From assembly GCA_965224765.1 (NCBI GenBank), contig CBDDAC010000008.1, forward strand, positions 62,001 through 126,000: a DNA stretch of 64,000 bases, read 5' to 3'. The notes beneath the pieces are model-generated. The model was not told the DNA's origin. It did no database searches and saw only the letters and a list, made by a program, of their open reading frames with translations. The number at the start of each line of letters is the position of its first letter. Position 1 is the stretch's first letter. Source of the stretch: CAZDBA01 sp965224765 (GTDB taxonomy: Bacteria > Planctomycetota > Planctomycetia > Pirellulales > Pirellulaceae). The position numbers and the translations under genes were made by a program. Positions 1-8,573 of the stretch are shown piece by piece.

Positions 1-1
1 G

Positions 2-310
2 ACCGCTCCGGTGTGTTTTCAAATGGACATATCCGTTAGTGCCCGAAAAGCAAAAATCAAATGCACTTCACACAAACGTGAGCAAGATCGTCCGGCCCGA
101 CAGGCCGTCGTCGAGGTCAGGGCGAAATCTGTTACGCTGACACCCAAGGGGCATCACCCGCTTCAGTATAATACTGTTCTGGTGGATGAGATCGATCCAC
201 CGGCAGAAGAGGAGCCCATACGTTGGCTGCTAATGACCAGTTTGCCCATTGATACAAACCAGCAAATCAACCAGATCATTGCGGCATATTGCACCCGATG
301 GCAAATCGAA
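2..310 (+). pseudogene. IS4-family transposase (copy A), central part, cut at the catalytic Glu codon
   Basis: The frame is open from the left window edge and reads an IS50-like IS4 transposase core. It contains PIRWLLMTSLPI and then YCTRWQIE, the first part of the Y-(2)-R-(3)-E-(6)-K signature of IS4 enzymes. The Glu codon (308-310) is the last host codon; reading then runs into foreign DNA and ends after the tail VCQARYTERSLLYLHAA at 364. The rest of the gene resumes at 2784 in the same frame once the intervening element is removed. The 5' part, with the catalytic Asp residues, lies outside the window. Transposition by this copy is not possible while it is interrupted. Confidence 0.88.
305..310 (+). 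repeat. Left attachment junction (ATCGAA), element copy 1
   Basis: ATCGAA encodes Ile-Glu of the host YREK motif and is followed by element sequence GTCTGCCAAG. The same hexamer closes the right end at 2778-2783. The preceding TGGCAA is host sequence. Confidence 0.85.
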
Positions 311-475
311 GTCTGCCAAGCCAGATACACCGAAAGATCACTCTTGTATCTGCACGCCGCATAAGAAGAATGGTCTTCCCTGTATCGACGCCGACGCGTT
401 GCTGTTGCTAGCAGATTGGTTTGAGCAACGGTCGTCTGTTGAGCATTTGGAAGTTTCAGACAACGGAGGTCAACA

Positions 476-667
476 ATGTCACGACCAGAGATTCCCCCCC
501 CGCGCTCAGCTCAGATCGGTCCGCCCAAGCCGTTGCCTCCAACACTCCCATTGGCCGAATTCTGGCAACACCTGGAGCCCGGTCACCAGCATCGGGTCAT
601 CGATCGTCTGACGATCATGCTTCATCGCCAACTTCCGGAAACGCCGGAGGTGACATGCGATGAGTAG
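476..667 (+). CDS. Small accessory protein of the serine-recombinase element (63 aa)
   Basis: A strong ribosome-binding site (GGAGG, six bases before ATG) decides the start. The protein begins MSRPEIPPP and contains PLAEFWQHLEPGHQHRVIDRL; it has no domain I recognise. Its stop codon overlaps the start of the recombinase gene (ATGAGTAG, 660-667), so the two are probably translationally coupled. The gene passes through a run of eight C residues at about codons 6-9. In the second copy of the element this run has seven C residues and the gene is out of frame, so this copy is the intact form. A role as recombination directionality or accessory factor is possible only from position and coupling; nothing in the sequence shows it. 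Confidence 0.6.
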   Translation: MSRPEIPPPRSAQIGPPKPLPPTLPLAEFWQHLEPGHQHRVIDRLTIMLHRQLPETPEVTCDE

Positions 668-1772
668 AAACACATCCACCGAACTGGATCAAGCTGCCAA
701 GTCAATCAACAATCGCGCAGTACAACTCAGTGCCGCGATCCCAACCAAGATCAAGTCATCGCATTTAGACAGACTGGCAGTTGTTTACGTGCGCCAGTCA
801 ACACAACAACAGGTACTTGAACATCGAGAGTCGACGGCTAGGCAATATGCATTGGCCGATCGCGCCGTTGCCTTTGGGTGGGCGCGAGACAGGGTCGAAG
901 TGATCGACGAAGACCTTGGACAGAGTGGTGTGTCAAGCCAAACGCGTAGTGGATTCCAACGACTGCTCACCGAGATCAGTAAAGACTCTGTGGGGATTGT
1001 GCTTGGTCTGGAGATGAGTCGGCTATCACGGTCTGGCAAAGACTGGCATGCACTGTTGGAGTTGTGTGCGATCTATCAGACGCTACTCGCCGATACCGAT
1101 GGCGTCTACGATCCGAGTGATCATAACGACCGATTGCTTCTCGGTCTCAAAGGAACGATGAGTGAAGCCGAACTCCATGTATTGAAAAATCGAATGTACT
1201 TGGGACTATGCAACAAAGCCGCTCGCGGAGAAGTGCTCAATCATCCTCCGATTGGGTACGTACGAACAGCGGCTGGTGATTTCGCGCTGGATCCCGACGA
1301 ACAAGTTCAAGCTGTTGTCCGAAGCATCTTTGATCGATTCTCGAAATGGGGCAGTATCAGTGGACTGCTTAGATCCATGGTGGAAGACAAGATTCAAATG
1401 CCGGTGCGTCCCCACTTCGGTGCTGACCGCGGTCAATTGCAATGGCGTCGTCTCAATCGGGTGACGCTATTGAATCTCCTGCATCATCCAATCTATGCCG
1501 GAGCGTATCGTTGGGGCCATCGAGAAATCGACCCAAAAAAGAAAATCCCCGGCAGACCCACCACGGGTCGCACGTTGCGAAAACACGATGAATGTCGTGT
1601 CCTGATTAAGGACCGATTCGACGCGTACATTACATGGATCCAATTCGAGACAAACCAGCGAAAACTCGAAGAAAACAGCCGGAAGAGCCGATTTCTTGCA
1701 TCACCCGGTCGAGGTACGAGCTTGTCGGCCGACTTCTGCTGGAAGCACTCACTCCAGCAGCGATCGAACTGA
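660..1772 (+). CDS. Large serine recombinase, N-terminal part (catalytic and recombinase domains)
   Basis: The resolvase/invertase catalytic domain starts with VVYVRQST, where Ser47 is the expected nucleophile. It continues through GLEMSRLSRSGKDW to about residue 185. The recombinase domain follows: GYVRTAAGDFALDPDEQV, then LLNLLHHPIYAGAYRWG near residue 280. Sequence like this family continues to SPGRGTSLS, near residue 353. There the usual Leu-Leu-x-Gly-Leu and CxxC zinc ribbon should follow, but the frame runs into an unrelated tail and stops. The remaining C-terminal coiled-coil part is in another frame at 1634-2701. The gene is therefore a truncated recombinase. The same lesion is present in copy 2 (10651-11763). 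These proteins normally integrate and excise DNA at short att sites without target duplication. Confidence 0.9.
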   Translation: MSRNTSTELDQAAKSINNRAVQLSAAIPTKIKSSHLDRLAVVYVRQSTQQQVLEHRESTARQYALADRAVAFGWARDRVEVIDEDLGQSGVSSQTRSGFQRLLTEISKDSVGIVLGLEMSRLSRSGKDWHALLELCAIYQTLLADTDGVYDPSDHNDRLLLGLKGTMSEAELHVLKNRMYLGLCNKAARGEVLNHPPIGYVRTAAGDFALDPDEQVQAVVRSIFDRFSKWGSISGLLRSMVEDKIQMPVRPHFGADRGQLQWRRLNRVTLLNLLHHPIYAGAYRWGHREIDPKKKIPGRPTTGRTLRKHDECRVLIKDRFDAYITWIQFETNQRKLEENSRKSRFLASPGRGTSLSADFCWKHSLQQRSN

Positions 1773-2701
1773 GTCTCAACGCTGCGCGTGACATCGTTAA
1801 AAGACGCGTCGATGCGAATCAACAATGGCAACATCGGCTTGCCAGAATTGACTACGAGATCAGTTTGGCCCATCGACAATACATGTCGGTTGATCCAGAG
1901 AACCGACTGGTTGCCCGAGAACTAGAACGTCGCTGGGAAGAGAAACTTCGTGATCAGGAACAACTTCGTCTGGAGCATCGTCGATTCACTGAAGCTCAAC
2001 CAGGCGAACTGACGACTAGCGAAGCCCTGCGAATCAAAGAGTTGTCCGCCGATGTCGCAGCGCTATGGAATGCAGAAACGACGCGTCCCGAAGATCGTCA
2101 AGTGATCGCACGCACGTTACTTGAACGTGTCATTGTTACGGTCAACGGTGATAGTGAAAACGTGGACGTCGAGGTCCGCTTCGCAGGCGGCTTCGTCAGC
2201 CATCTTGCTCACCGCCGCCCTGTACAAAGGTACGACCAGGTGAGTAACTATGGCGAGTTAATAGCACGCGTTGAGCATCTCAAGCAGGAAGGGAAAACAT
2301 TGGCACAAATCGCCGATGCATTGAACAAGGATGGCTTTCGTCCAGTAAAGCGGGCGACGAAATTCACACGCAATACTGTCTGCCAACTCATGCGTCGCGA
2401 ACGTGAACGCCGCGGCATACAGCCCAAATCACCACGAGATCAAAGCCAGTTGCGTGAGGATGAATGGTGGTTACCTGACTTGGCAATGCATCTAAAGATG
2501 CCGGTCACTACGATGCATCGTTGGCGTAAAGTCGGTTGGGTCATCGCTCGCAAAGTTGCCGAGACCGGAGGCCACTGGGCCATCTTCGCAAACGCTCAAG
2601 AGTTGAAGCGGCTAGACAGGCTTCGCAATTACCAACACAGCTGGAAAGACAAGAACAAACCAGTCAAACTCACGACCCCGACCAAGAATCACCGACAATA
2701 A
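1634..2701 (+). pseudogene. Large serine recombinase, C-terminal part in a shifted frame
   Basis: From about codon 33 (LLLEALTPAAIELSL) this reads as the segment that follows the zinc ribbon in large serine recombinases, including RQYMSVDPENRLVARELERRW and an ERVIVTVNGDSENVDVEVRFAGG region. The end contains helix-turn-helix-like stretches (TLAQIADALNKDGFRP and LPDLAMHLKMPVTTMHRW). The first 30 or so codons overlap the upstream frame and are probably not native. The gap corresponds to a deletion of the zinc ribbon, roughly 1717-1735, that also shifts the frame. There is no obvious ribosome-binding site for the ATG at 1634, so whether this piece is made as a separate protein is unknown. Confidence 0.75.
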
Positions 2702-2777
2702 TGAATGAATCAAATCAAACGAATCGTAACCTGCTCCCCAGATATACCGTACACAAAGGACGCATCGTGACTGGAAA

Positions 2778-2783
2778 ATCGAA
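2778..2783 (+). repeat. Right attachment junction (ATCGAA), element copy 1
   Basis: Element sequence ending GTGACTGGAAA precedes ATCGAA; host IS4 sequence ATTTTCTTTCGC (Ile-Phe-Phe-Arg) follows. The element end TGGAAA resembles the TGGNNN that precedes ATCGAA in both targets. Confidence 0.85.
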
Positions 2784-3170
2784 ATTTTCTTTCGCACCCT
2801 GAAGTCCGGTTGCAGAATCGAACGTCGCCAGTTTCGTAAAATTGAGCCGATTGAAAATGCCATCGCCCTGTACATGGTTGTCGCTTGGCGAGTAATGTAT
2901 CTGTGTATGCTGGGACGGGAATGCCCAAATATCAGTTGTGAATTGATTTTCGAGCCTTGTGAATGGAAGTCAGTTTATTCCGTGCTGGGTAAAGAAATTC
3001 CCCAAGAACCCCCGACACTAAACCAAGTAATTCGTACCATCTCACGTTTGGGAGGCTTTATTGACCACGCCAAATCTGTCCCAGGGCCAGAGACACTCTG
3101 GAAAGGGATTCAGGTAGCCAGCTGCTACGCATCCGCATGGTTAGCATTTGGACCCGGGTCAACAACTTGA
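2784..3170 (+). pseudogene. IS4-family transposase (copy A), C-terminal part
   Basis: Reads IFFRTLKSGCRIERRQF and onward to the stop at 3170, the normal C-terminus of IS50-like IS4 transposases, including the Lys of the YREK signature. It is in frame with 2-310 once the serine-recombinase element and one ATCGAA are removed. It has no start codon of its own near the junction. Confidence 0.88.
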
Positions 3171-3236
3171 TTTTTTTGAAGAAGCAGCAAAACATGCACC
3201 CTTCACCCTCCAAAAACATATGTTGTATTGTGAGCC

Positions 3237-3271
3237 ACCGGGAGGGTCGGGAGGGTCGGGAGCGCAGCGAC
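3237..3271. repeat. Short direct repeat GGGAGGGTC
   Basis: In the 214 bases between the IS4 stop and the next IS there is a short G-rich run: GGGAGGGTC twice, then GGGAGCGCAGCGACC. No gene is seen in this stretch. Confidence 0.5.
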
Positions 3272-3388
3272 CGGAAAAGAGAAGCCACTACCGATTCCCG
3301 AGGCCGCAAAAAATTGCGTCTCGTTGGCCGCTGGCTCGATGCCTACTGCACCTGAACATCTACACTCTGCTTGTGGAAACCCGACTAG

Positions 3389-4890
3389 GTTGTGATTAAA
3401 TCAACTGGGCTGGAGCAAGTATTTGTTTTGCGCTAAAACTTAGTAATGAACAATAAAAAAAGAGTGTTTGCACGAGTGCAACGGCCAGAACGTCATCAAT
3501 CAGAATGGAAACCTTTCTGCCTCGACGAACTTCTTTCGACAGACCATCGTGCTCGCGTGGTTTGGGAATATGTAGAGTCACTGGATTTTTCAAAGCTTTA
3601 CGGAAAGATCCTGGCAGTGGAAGGGCGTGCAGGACGGACGCCGGTCGATCCGAAAATTCTTCTTTCACTTTGGATGTTCGCGACGCTCGAAGGGATCAGC
3701 AGCGCCCGTCACGTGGCACGGTTGTGCGAACGCGACCTTGGCTACATGTGGATTTGCGGCGGAGTCAGCGTCAACCACCACCTCTTGAGTGATTTCCGCT
3801 CAACCAACCCCGAGTTCTTTGACGAGCTTCTCAGCGAAACGGTCGGCACGCTGATCTCGCAAGGTTTAGTTGAACTCGATGTGATTGCTCAAGATGGCAT
3901 GCGTGTTCGCGCCAGCGCTGGTGGAGGTTCGTTTCGCCGCCAAGGCACGCTCACAGAAAGCTTGAGCCAGGCCAAGCAACGCGTAGAACAATTGCGAGCA
4001 GAAATGGACGATTCTTCTATCGGGCAAACAAGTCGTTCAAAGCAAGAAGCGGCTCAACTTCGCTCCGCCGAAGAACGCCAATCACGGCTCGCTGACGCTC
4101 TGGAACAACTTCAAGAACTTCGCGCCCGCAAAGAAAAACGCAAGAAGGGTAGCGGTGCTGAAGCTCGTTGTAGCACAACAGACCCTGACGCCCGCAAGAT
4201 GAAAGTGGCCAGCGGTGGCTACCGTCCTTGCTACAACGTTCACCTTGCGACGACAGCAGATTCTCGTGTAATCCTCGACGTGGAAGTCAACAACAATGGC
4301 AGTGACGGCGGGCAGATGAGCGTCATGCACAAAAAAGTAGTTGCTCGGCATGGCGAGGTTCCAGAGAAAATGCTGGTAGATGGCGGCTTTACGACGCACG
4401 CTGATATCACGTTGCTTGAAAGGCAAGGCACTGCGGTTTATGGTCCGATTCCTAAAGAAGCAAAGCTGCTAAAAAACGGCAACGATCCGCATGAACGTCA
4501 GCCGAAAGACACCAACGAGGTGTTCAAGTTTCGGCAGCGAATGGCAACGGACTCAGCAAAGGAACTTTATAAAGCGCGGCCTTCGATCGCAGAGTTTCCT
4601 AACGCGGAGTTCCGCAATCGAGGGCTCCAGCAGTTTCGAGTTCGAGGTTTGGCTCGAGTGCAATCGGCAACGTTACTCGTAGCGTTGACGTTTAACTTTA
4701 TGCGTTGGATGGCGTTAAAGGGCGTCAAAGCGGCGATTTAAAGCAGAAAGGACGCGATTGAATGCTACAAAAAGCAACCAATCGAAACACAAAAACATAC
4801 CAAGCCTGAAAAACGGCAAACAAAAATTCAAAATCAAAAATCCAGCGCCAAAATTTCGCTAAAACTGTCGCTGCAGAATTTAATCACTAC
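3389..4890 (+). mobile_element. IS1182-type insertion sequence (single copy), complete
   Basis: Imperfect terminal inverted repeats GGTTGTGATTAAAT and GGTAGTGATTAAAT lie at the two ends. A CTAG target duplication flanks the 1,502-bp element (3385-3388 and 4891-4894). One intact transposase gene fills most of it. It lies in intergenic DNA next to a palindromic repeat. Confidence 0.88.
3446..4741 (+). CDS. IS1182-family transposase (431 aa)
   Basis: The N-terminal region (VDPKILLSLWMFATLEGISSAR to about residue 125) matches the DUF772-type domain of IS1182/IS5-superfamily transposases. Residue 146 onward (VIAQDGMRVRASAGGGSF) carries the first catalytic Asp. A charged coiled coil at about 165-235 is typical of the IS1182 group. 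GGYRPCYNVHLATTADSRVI and EKMLVDGGFTTH carry the later part of the DDE fold, and KELYKARPSIAEFPNAEFRN contains the expected Glu region. Length is normal and no frame break is seen, so the enzyme is probably active. The ATG at 3446 follows a weak ribosome-binding site. Confidence 0.9.
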   Translation: MNNKKRVFARVQRPERHQSEWKPFCLDELLSTDHRARVVWEYVESLDFSKLYGKILAVEGRAGRTPVDPKILLSLWMFATLEGISSARHVARLCERDLGYMWICGGVSVNHHLLSDFRSTNPEFFDELLSETVGTLISQGLVELDVIAQDGMRVRASAGGGSFRRQGTLTESLSQAKQRVEQLRAEMDDSSIGQTSRSKQEAAQLRSAEERQSRLADALEQLQELRARKEKRKKGSGAEARCSTTDPDARKMKVASGGYRPCYNVHLATTADSRVILDVEVNNNGSDGGQMSVMHKKVVARHGEVPEKMLVDGGFTTHADITLLERQGTAVYGPIPKEAKLLKNGNDPHERQPKDTNEVFKFRQRMATDSAKELYKARPSIAEFPNAEFRNRGLQQFRVRGLARVQSATLLVALTFNFMRWMALKGVKAAI

Positions 4891-4894
4891 CTAG

Positions 4895-4933
4895 ACGCGT
4901 CAGCGAGGACGAACCCAAAGCGTCCTCGCTCCT
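4895..4933. repeat. Palindromic intergenic repeat (GCGTCAGCGAGGA family)
   Basis: AGCGAGGACG, nine bases, CGTCCTCGCT forms a ten-base-pair hairpin. The same GCGTCAGCGAGGA core recurs as a hairpin at 59594-59633 and as a single arm near 59720. Confidence 0.65.
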
Positions 4934-4947
4934 AAGCCCTGACTTCA

Positions 4948-5415
4948 CTAGCCAGTCTTGGTAAACGCATACATTCCGTCGGCGTCGGGATACTCAAATC
5001 GATCCCATTGGTTTTTCTTAAAGAATGCCATCGCGTCTGGATTTTTCTCGTCAACGAAAGTTCGCCAGCTATAGTCTTCATCTAATTCAGTTTGTGACAA
5101 AACCTCATTGAGTGCCAGACTTCCTACCCCTTGTCGGGCTAGTTTCGGATTGATCGCAATATCCGTAATGACTTGAAACGGATTTTTAGGAGTTGCGAAA
5201 CAAACGCCGACAACCGCGACGATCTCATCATCATCCAGAACAACCAGCTGGGCCCCCTCACCGTCATACAAAATTTGATCGAGCCAGAGCTGATCTGGCG
5301 CGGGCCCAAGATGCTCGTTCAAAGCTTCAGACAGAAACCAAGATTGGTACTCACCAAAATCGTCCTTGGTGAAATTCCGGACAGAGAGCTTGGATTCAGG
5401 TGGGAGTTCGGTCAT
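4948..5415 (-). CDS. GNAT-family acetyltransferase (155 aa)
   Basis: DIAINPKLARQGVGSLALNE is a clear GNAT motif A (R-x-x-G-x-G/A acetyl-CoA phosphate-binding loop), preceded by the beta strands LVVLDDDEIVAVVGVCFA. The family moves acetyl groups from acetyl-CoA to amines; the substrate here cannot be told. I chose the ATG at 5415 because AAAGGCG precedes it; an in-frame GTG lies 24 bases further upstream. It is transcribed toward the IS1182 element and away from a bidirectional terminator shared with rpmE2. Confidence 0.8.
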   Translation of the reverse strand: MTELPPESKLSVRNFTKDDFGEYQSWFLSEALNEHLGPAPDQLWLDQILYDGEGAQLVVLDDDEIVAVVGVCFATPKNPFQVITDIAINPKLARQGVGSLALNEVLSQTELDEDYSWRTFVDEKNPDAMAFFKKNQWDRFEYPDADGMYAFTKTG

Positions 5416-5439
5416 TTTCGCCTTTGCTAGAACAGGCAC

Positions 5440-5473
5440 AAAAAAACGCGGGCATCAACTGCCCGCGTTTTTG
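5440..5473. terminator. Rho-independent terminator downstream of rpmE2
   Basis: ACGCGGGC / GCCCGCGT stem with a short loop, flanked by A6 on one side and T5 on the other. It sits between the rpmE2 stop (5496) and the start of the acetyltransferase gene, so it should end rpmE2 transcription on the minus strand. Confidence 0.8.
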
Positions 5474-5495
5474 ATGAAACTGATGTTTGCCAAAT

Positions 5496-5774
5496 CTACT
5501 TTTTGGCTGTTTTCTTCTGAGCCGATTGGTAATTTCCACCAAACTTCTTCTTGAATTTTTCAACGCGTCCCATGGTGTCAACGAATTGTTGCTTGCCAGT
5601 GTAAAAGGGGTGCGAAGCACTGGAAATGTCTACATAGTAGACGGGATAGTCGTTTCCATCTTCCCAAGTGATGGATTCATTGGTTCGAATCGTCGAACGA
5701 GTCAAAACGGCGTAATCGGCTTGTTTGTCCTTGAAGACGACTTCGCGGTATTCAGGGTGGATATCAGATTTCAT
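5496..5774 (-). CDS. rpmE2: 50S ribosomal protein L31 type B
   Basis: MKSDIHPEYREVVFKD opens a typical L31, and SSASHPFYTGKQQFVDTMGRVEKF is the conserved C-terminal half. There is no cysteine in the protein, so it is the zinc-independent (C-minus, type B) paralogue, which in other bacteria can replace the zinc form when zinc is scarce. Length (92 aa) is normal. Start placed at the Met of the family N-terminus; upstream in-frame codons are not conserved. A weak GAAG precedes it. Confidence 0.93.
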   Translation of the reverse strand: MKSDIHPEYREVVFKDKQADYAVLTRSTIRTNESITWEDGNDYPVYYVDISSASHPFYTGKQQFVDTMGRVEKFKKKFGGNYQSAQKKTAKK

Positions 5775-5979
5775 ATTTTCACTTCTTCGATTTACTGGAG
5801 TCAATAGTCTAGCGAAACCAAAATATTTCGTCAAAGGCTCATTGCCCCCCAAAAGACTATTATTTCTCGGGATTTTTGCCATACAATGGGTGTTTCCTGC
5901 AACCTCGCTCCGATTTGAATTTACGGTGCGTTTCACCGTATGATTCTGCCTTTAAGGGAACTACCTCCAACAGGTAATC

Positions 5980-6528
5980 ATGGAATCTCATACCGGCAAA
6001 TTGCTGATCGCTACCCCGGAATTGGCTGATCCCAACTTCTTTCGCACCGTTTCGTTGATTTTCCATCATACGGAAGAAGGGGCTGCGGGTGTTGTGCTCA
6101 ACAGACCATCGAATACCAGTATCGGCCAAGTTTGGAAGGACCTAAAGGAGAATCAGGTGCAGACCCAGTTGGTTCACATCGGTGGCCCAGTTGATGGCCC
6201 CATCATGGCAGTCCACAGCAGCCTGGCACTCGCAGAAACCTCGATATTCGGAGGGGTCTACCTGTCCATATCCCAGGAAAACTTAGACGAATTGGTCCAT
6301 CAATCGAAATTCCATTTCAAAATGTTCAACAGCTATGCGGGCTGGGGAGCTGGCCAATTGGAATCTGAGATTCAAGCTGGAGGATGGATGGTCCACGAAT
6401 GTCGCTCTGAAGACATCTTCGAAACTCCAGAGGAACTTTGGAAAATCGCATGTGAGAAGGTAGGCAATCAAATCATGTTCTCAAATGATCACCTTGATCC
6501 CACTTTGATTGACCCGCTAGCGAACTGA
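5980..6528 (+). CDS. yqgE: UPF0301/YqgE (AlgH) family protein
   Basis: The N-terminus SHTGKLLIATPELADPNFFR and then GVVLNRPS is the family hallmark, and VHIGGPVDGPIMAVHS is the second conserved block; YAGWGAGQLESEI is the third. Length (182 aa) is normal. The family is widespread and its biochemical role is not settled. The gene is divergent from rpmE2. Confidence 0.9.
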   Translation: MESHTGKLLIATPELADPNFFRTVSLIFHHTEEGAAGVVLNRPSNTSIGQVWKDLKENQVQTQLVHIGGPVDGPIMAVHSSLALAETSIFGGVYLSISQENLDELVHQSKFHFKMFNSYAGWGAGQLESEIQAGGWMVHECRSEDIFETPEELWKIACEKVGNQIMFSNDHLDPTLIDPLAN

Positions 6529-6783
6529 GCCGAAATGGAGTCATCAAGCACCTCTGTCATTTTACCCCGTAAAATCGGGTTTTCTCGTTTCGGAATGTTT
6601 GAAAACAACTGCGTTTCCACCGCGACCTCCCGACAAAGTTAAAACAGTCAACCTGCAAAGCCTGGGGCCTTCACATCAACCGTTCCGTCAATAACAGTCC
6701 TGCTTATTATTGCGCTAATTTGGACCGATTCAATTGTGCAGACAGAGGTTTCTGCGATTGATCAACGTCTGGAGGATAAAGGC

Positions 6784-7758
6784 GTGAGGCTGTTAATTTT
6801 AATTTGTTTGGTGGCATTCGTTAACGTTTTCGCTACCGGAACTACAGAAGCTCAACACAATTGGGCTCCGCAAAGCTGGGTAGACCGGCAGCATAGTAGT
6901 GACTGGTGGATCGAAATCGGTGCTGCGGGTTTTGACCGCCCATCAAAGTCTTTTGGTATCCCACTGGTTTCTAATTCCGTGACCAACGCGGTTTTATTGA
7001 GCGCCGAGGATGTCACAGACCTTGAGACCAGTTTCGGGGCCAATGTTGCCTTCGGGGGTAAAACCCGATCAGGGCAATTGTGGGAGTTTGAATCGTCGAT
7101 CGTCAATTGGGACGAGTTTCACGACATCAACGGTCCAAACTTGATTACACCGTTCTCTGCACTAGCTGTTGATAACATCGATCTCACGGTCGATTCCGAT
7201 CTGTATAGCCTGGAGTTGTCGGCCAAACGAACGGTTTTACCGGGTTTGACTCTGACTTTTGGCCCCAGATACTTTCGCCTCGAAGAGCTGTTGCGGTTCG
7301 AGACGGACACGACGATCACTAACTTTTTCGGAACATTCCAAGTCCTGACACAAAACGACTTTGAAGTCCAGAATTCGATGATTGGCTTGCAAATGGGTTT
7401 TCAGTTTAACCAACCCATCACTCAGCTGATATACATCCAAGGCCACGGCAAGTTTGGTGGCTACAACAACGCTACCAGTTTTACTTCGATTGGGAGCGAT
7501 AACCTTGGCGGTAATCCGATCATCAACACCATTGATAAGTCAACTGGATCATTCATTGGCGAAGTGGGCGGCAAGCTCTACATGGACCTCGTTCCAGGAA
7601 TGATACGCAGCTACGCCGGCTACGAAGCCACATGGGTCGACGGCGTTGCCTTGGCTCCATCGCAAGCGTTGCAATTTGGAGCACCTGTCGCCTCAATCGA
7701 AACAACGAACACTTTGTTCTTTCACCAAGTCAACTTTGGATTCTCGTTCAGCCGCTAG
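6784..7758 (+). CDS. Exported outer-membrane beta-barrel protein
   Basis: I take GTG 6784 as start: TGGAGG lies about seven bases upstream, and the protein then opens directly with a signal peptide, MRLLILICLVAFVNVFATGTTEAQ. The mature part is made of alternating hydrophobic/polar strands (for example LYSLELSAKRTVLPGLTLTF), with aromatic residues at strand ends and a C-terminal GFSFSR with Phe near the end. This is the pattern of an outer-membrane barrel. It resembles planctomycete porin-like or BBP7-like proteins, but I cannot name a family with certainty. A strong terminator follows 129 bases downstream. Confidence 0.7.
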   Translation: MRLLILICLVAFVNVFATGTTEAQHNWAPQSWVDRQHSSDWWIEIGAAGFDRPSKSFGIPLVSNSVTNAVLLSAEDVTDLETSFGANVAFGGKTRSGQLWEFESSIVNWDEFHDINGPNLITPFSALAVDNIDLTVDSDLYSLELSAKRTVLPGLTLTFGPRYFRLEELLRFETDTTITNFFGTFQVLTQNDFEVQNSMIGLQMGFQFNQPITQLIYIQGHGKFGGYNNATSFTSIGSDNLGGNPIINTIDKSTGSFIGEVGGKLYMDLVPGMIRSYAGYEATWVDGVALAPSQALQFGAPVASIETTNTLFFHQVNFGFSFSR

Positions 7759-7886
7759 TGCAGAACAACGAACAAAGTTAAACGAAACAAACTGGAAACG
7801 CTCTCGATAATAATCTCACGCTAAAAACGAGGGAGTATCCAGTTTTCTCTTCTGGAGAACGACTTAACGGTTTGACCCAGAACCAG

Positions 7887-7920
7887 AAAGGCGGCACCAA
7901 TTTGGTGCCGCCTTTTCTTG
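7887..7920 (+). terminator. Rho-independent terminator
   Basis: GGCGGCACCAA / TTGGTGCCGCC perfect inverted repeat followed by TTTTCTTG on the plus strand (and preceded by AAAG). It ends the beta-barrel gene. The rest of 7759-8225 holds no gene that I can support. Confidence 0.85.
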
Positions 7921-8225
7921 TGTACAGCCACAGGCAAGGACCAAACATAGATTAGGTGTTGACGGCGAATAATGCACCGCAAAAATCGGAAACGAATCGC
8001 CAGATAACAAAGAAGCGGCAAGGATGATCTGAAACGACCTTCTGGCGGTTGGGATTGAGTATCGAGACAGTCGTGGTAGAGAGTTTGATTTCCATGCCTG
8101 AGACATCAATTCATCACAGAGCTTTCCCGTTCCGGCGAGTCCCTCCGATCCACTCAAAAACTGGCTCGGCATTCCAAGCCAGAACTAACGACTAACATCT
8201 ACACACACCTTACAATTCGAGAAAT

Positions 8226-8296
8226 ACCCCCAACAGGAATCGAACCTGTATCTGAAGATTAGGAATCTACTGTTTTATCCGTTAAACTATGGGGGC
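8226..8296 (-). tRNA. tRNA-Arg (anticodon CCU)
   Basis: Read on the minus strand, GCCCCCA pairs with TGGGGGT in the acceptor stem, the anticodon loop is TTCCTAA (anticodon CCT) and the T arm is CAGGTTCGATTCCTG. CCA is not encoded. One mismatch (T-T) is present in the anticodon stem. It decodes AGG. Confidence 0.92.
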
Positions 8297-8573
8297 TTGG
8301 GTGGCGAGCATCTTATCAGAGTGTTCCCGATTCATAAAGACTTGACGGTATCTGGCAAAACAAGGTTCGTTATTGTCATTCTTGGCGACCCCGCCGTTAG
8401 ATTCGTATCGTGATGCCGCTCAGTCTGTTCACCAACGTCGATCCGGTGGTCGCACGCGTGACGATTTCAGAAGCAAAACCAGGTCACCAGGAAAACTCGT
8501 TGGCCTTTTGAGAGTAGTACCCGAAATCGCATGACTGGGGAGTTGCTTCCTAACCCAAAAGGATCGTTCGAAA

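Larger units (their letters stand above)
305..2783 (+). mobile_element. Serine-recombinase element, copy 1, inserted in an IS4 transposase
   Basis: A 2,473-bp insertion (one ATCGAA counted) bounded by ATCGAA at 305-310 and 2778-2783. It carries a 63-residue gene and a split large serine recombinase. A second copy on the opposite strand at 9640-12117 has the same boundaries and is one base shorter (2,472 bp), which matches the only difference I noticed, a C8 versus C7 run. Removing one ATCGAA plus the insert joins YCTRWQIE to IFFRTLKSGC and rebuilds the transposase. No inverted repeats are visible at the ends, as expected for a serine-integrase type element. Boundaries come from comparing the two copies and the rebuilt host frames. 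Confidence 0.9.
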
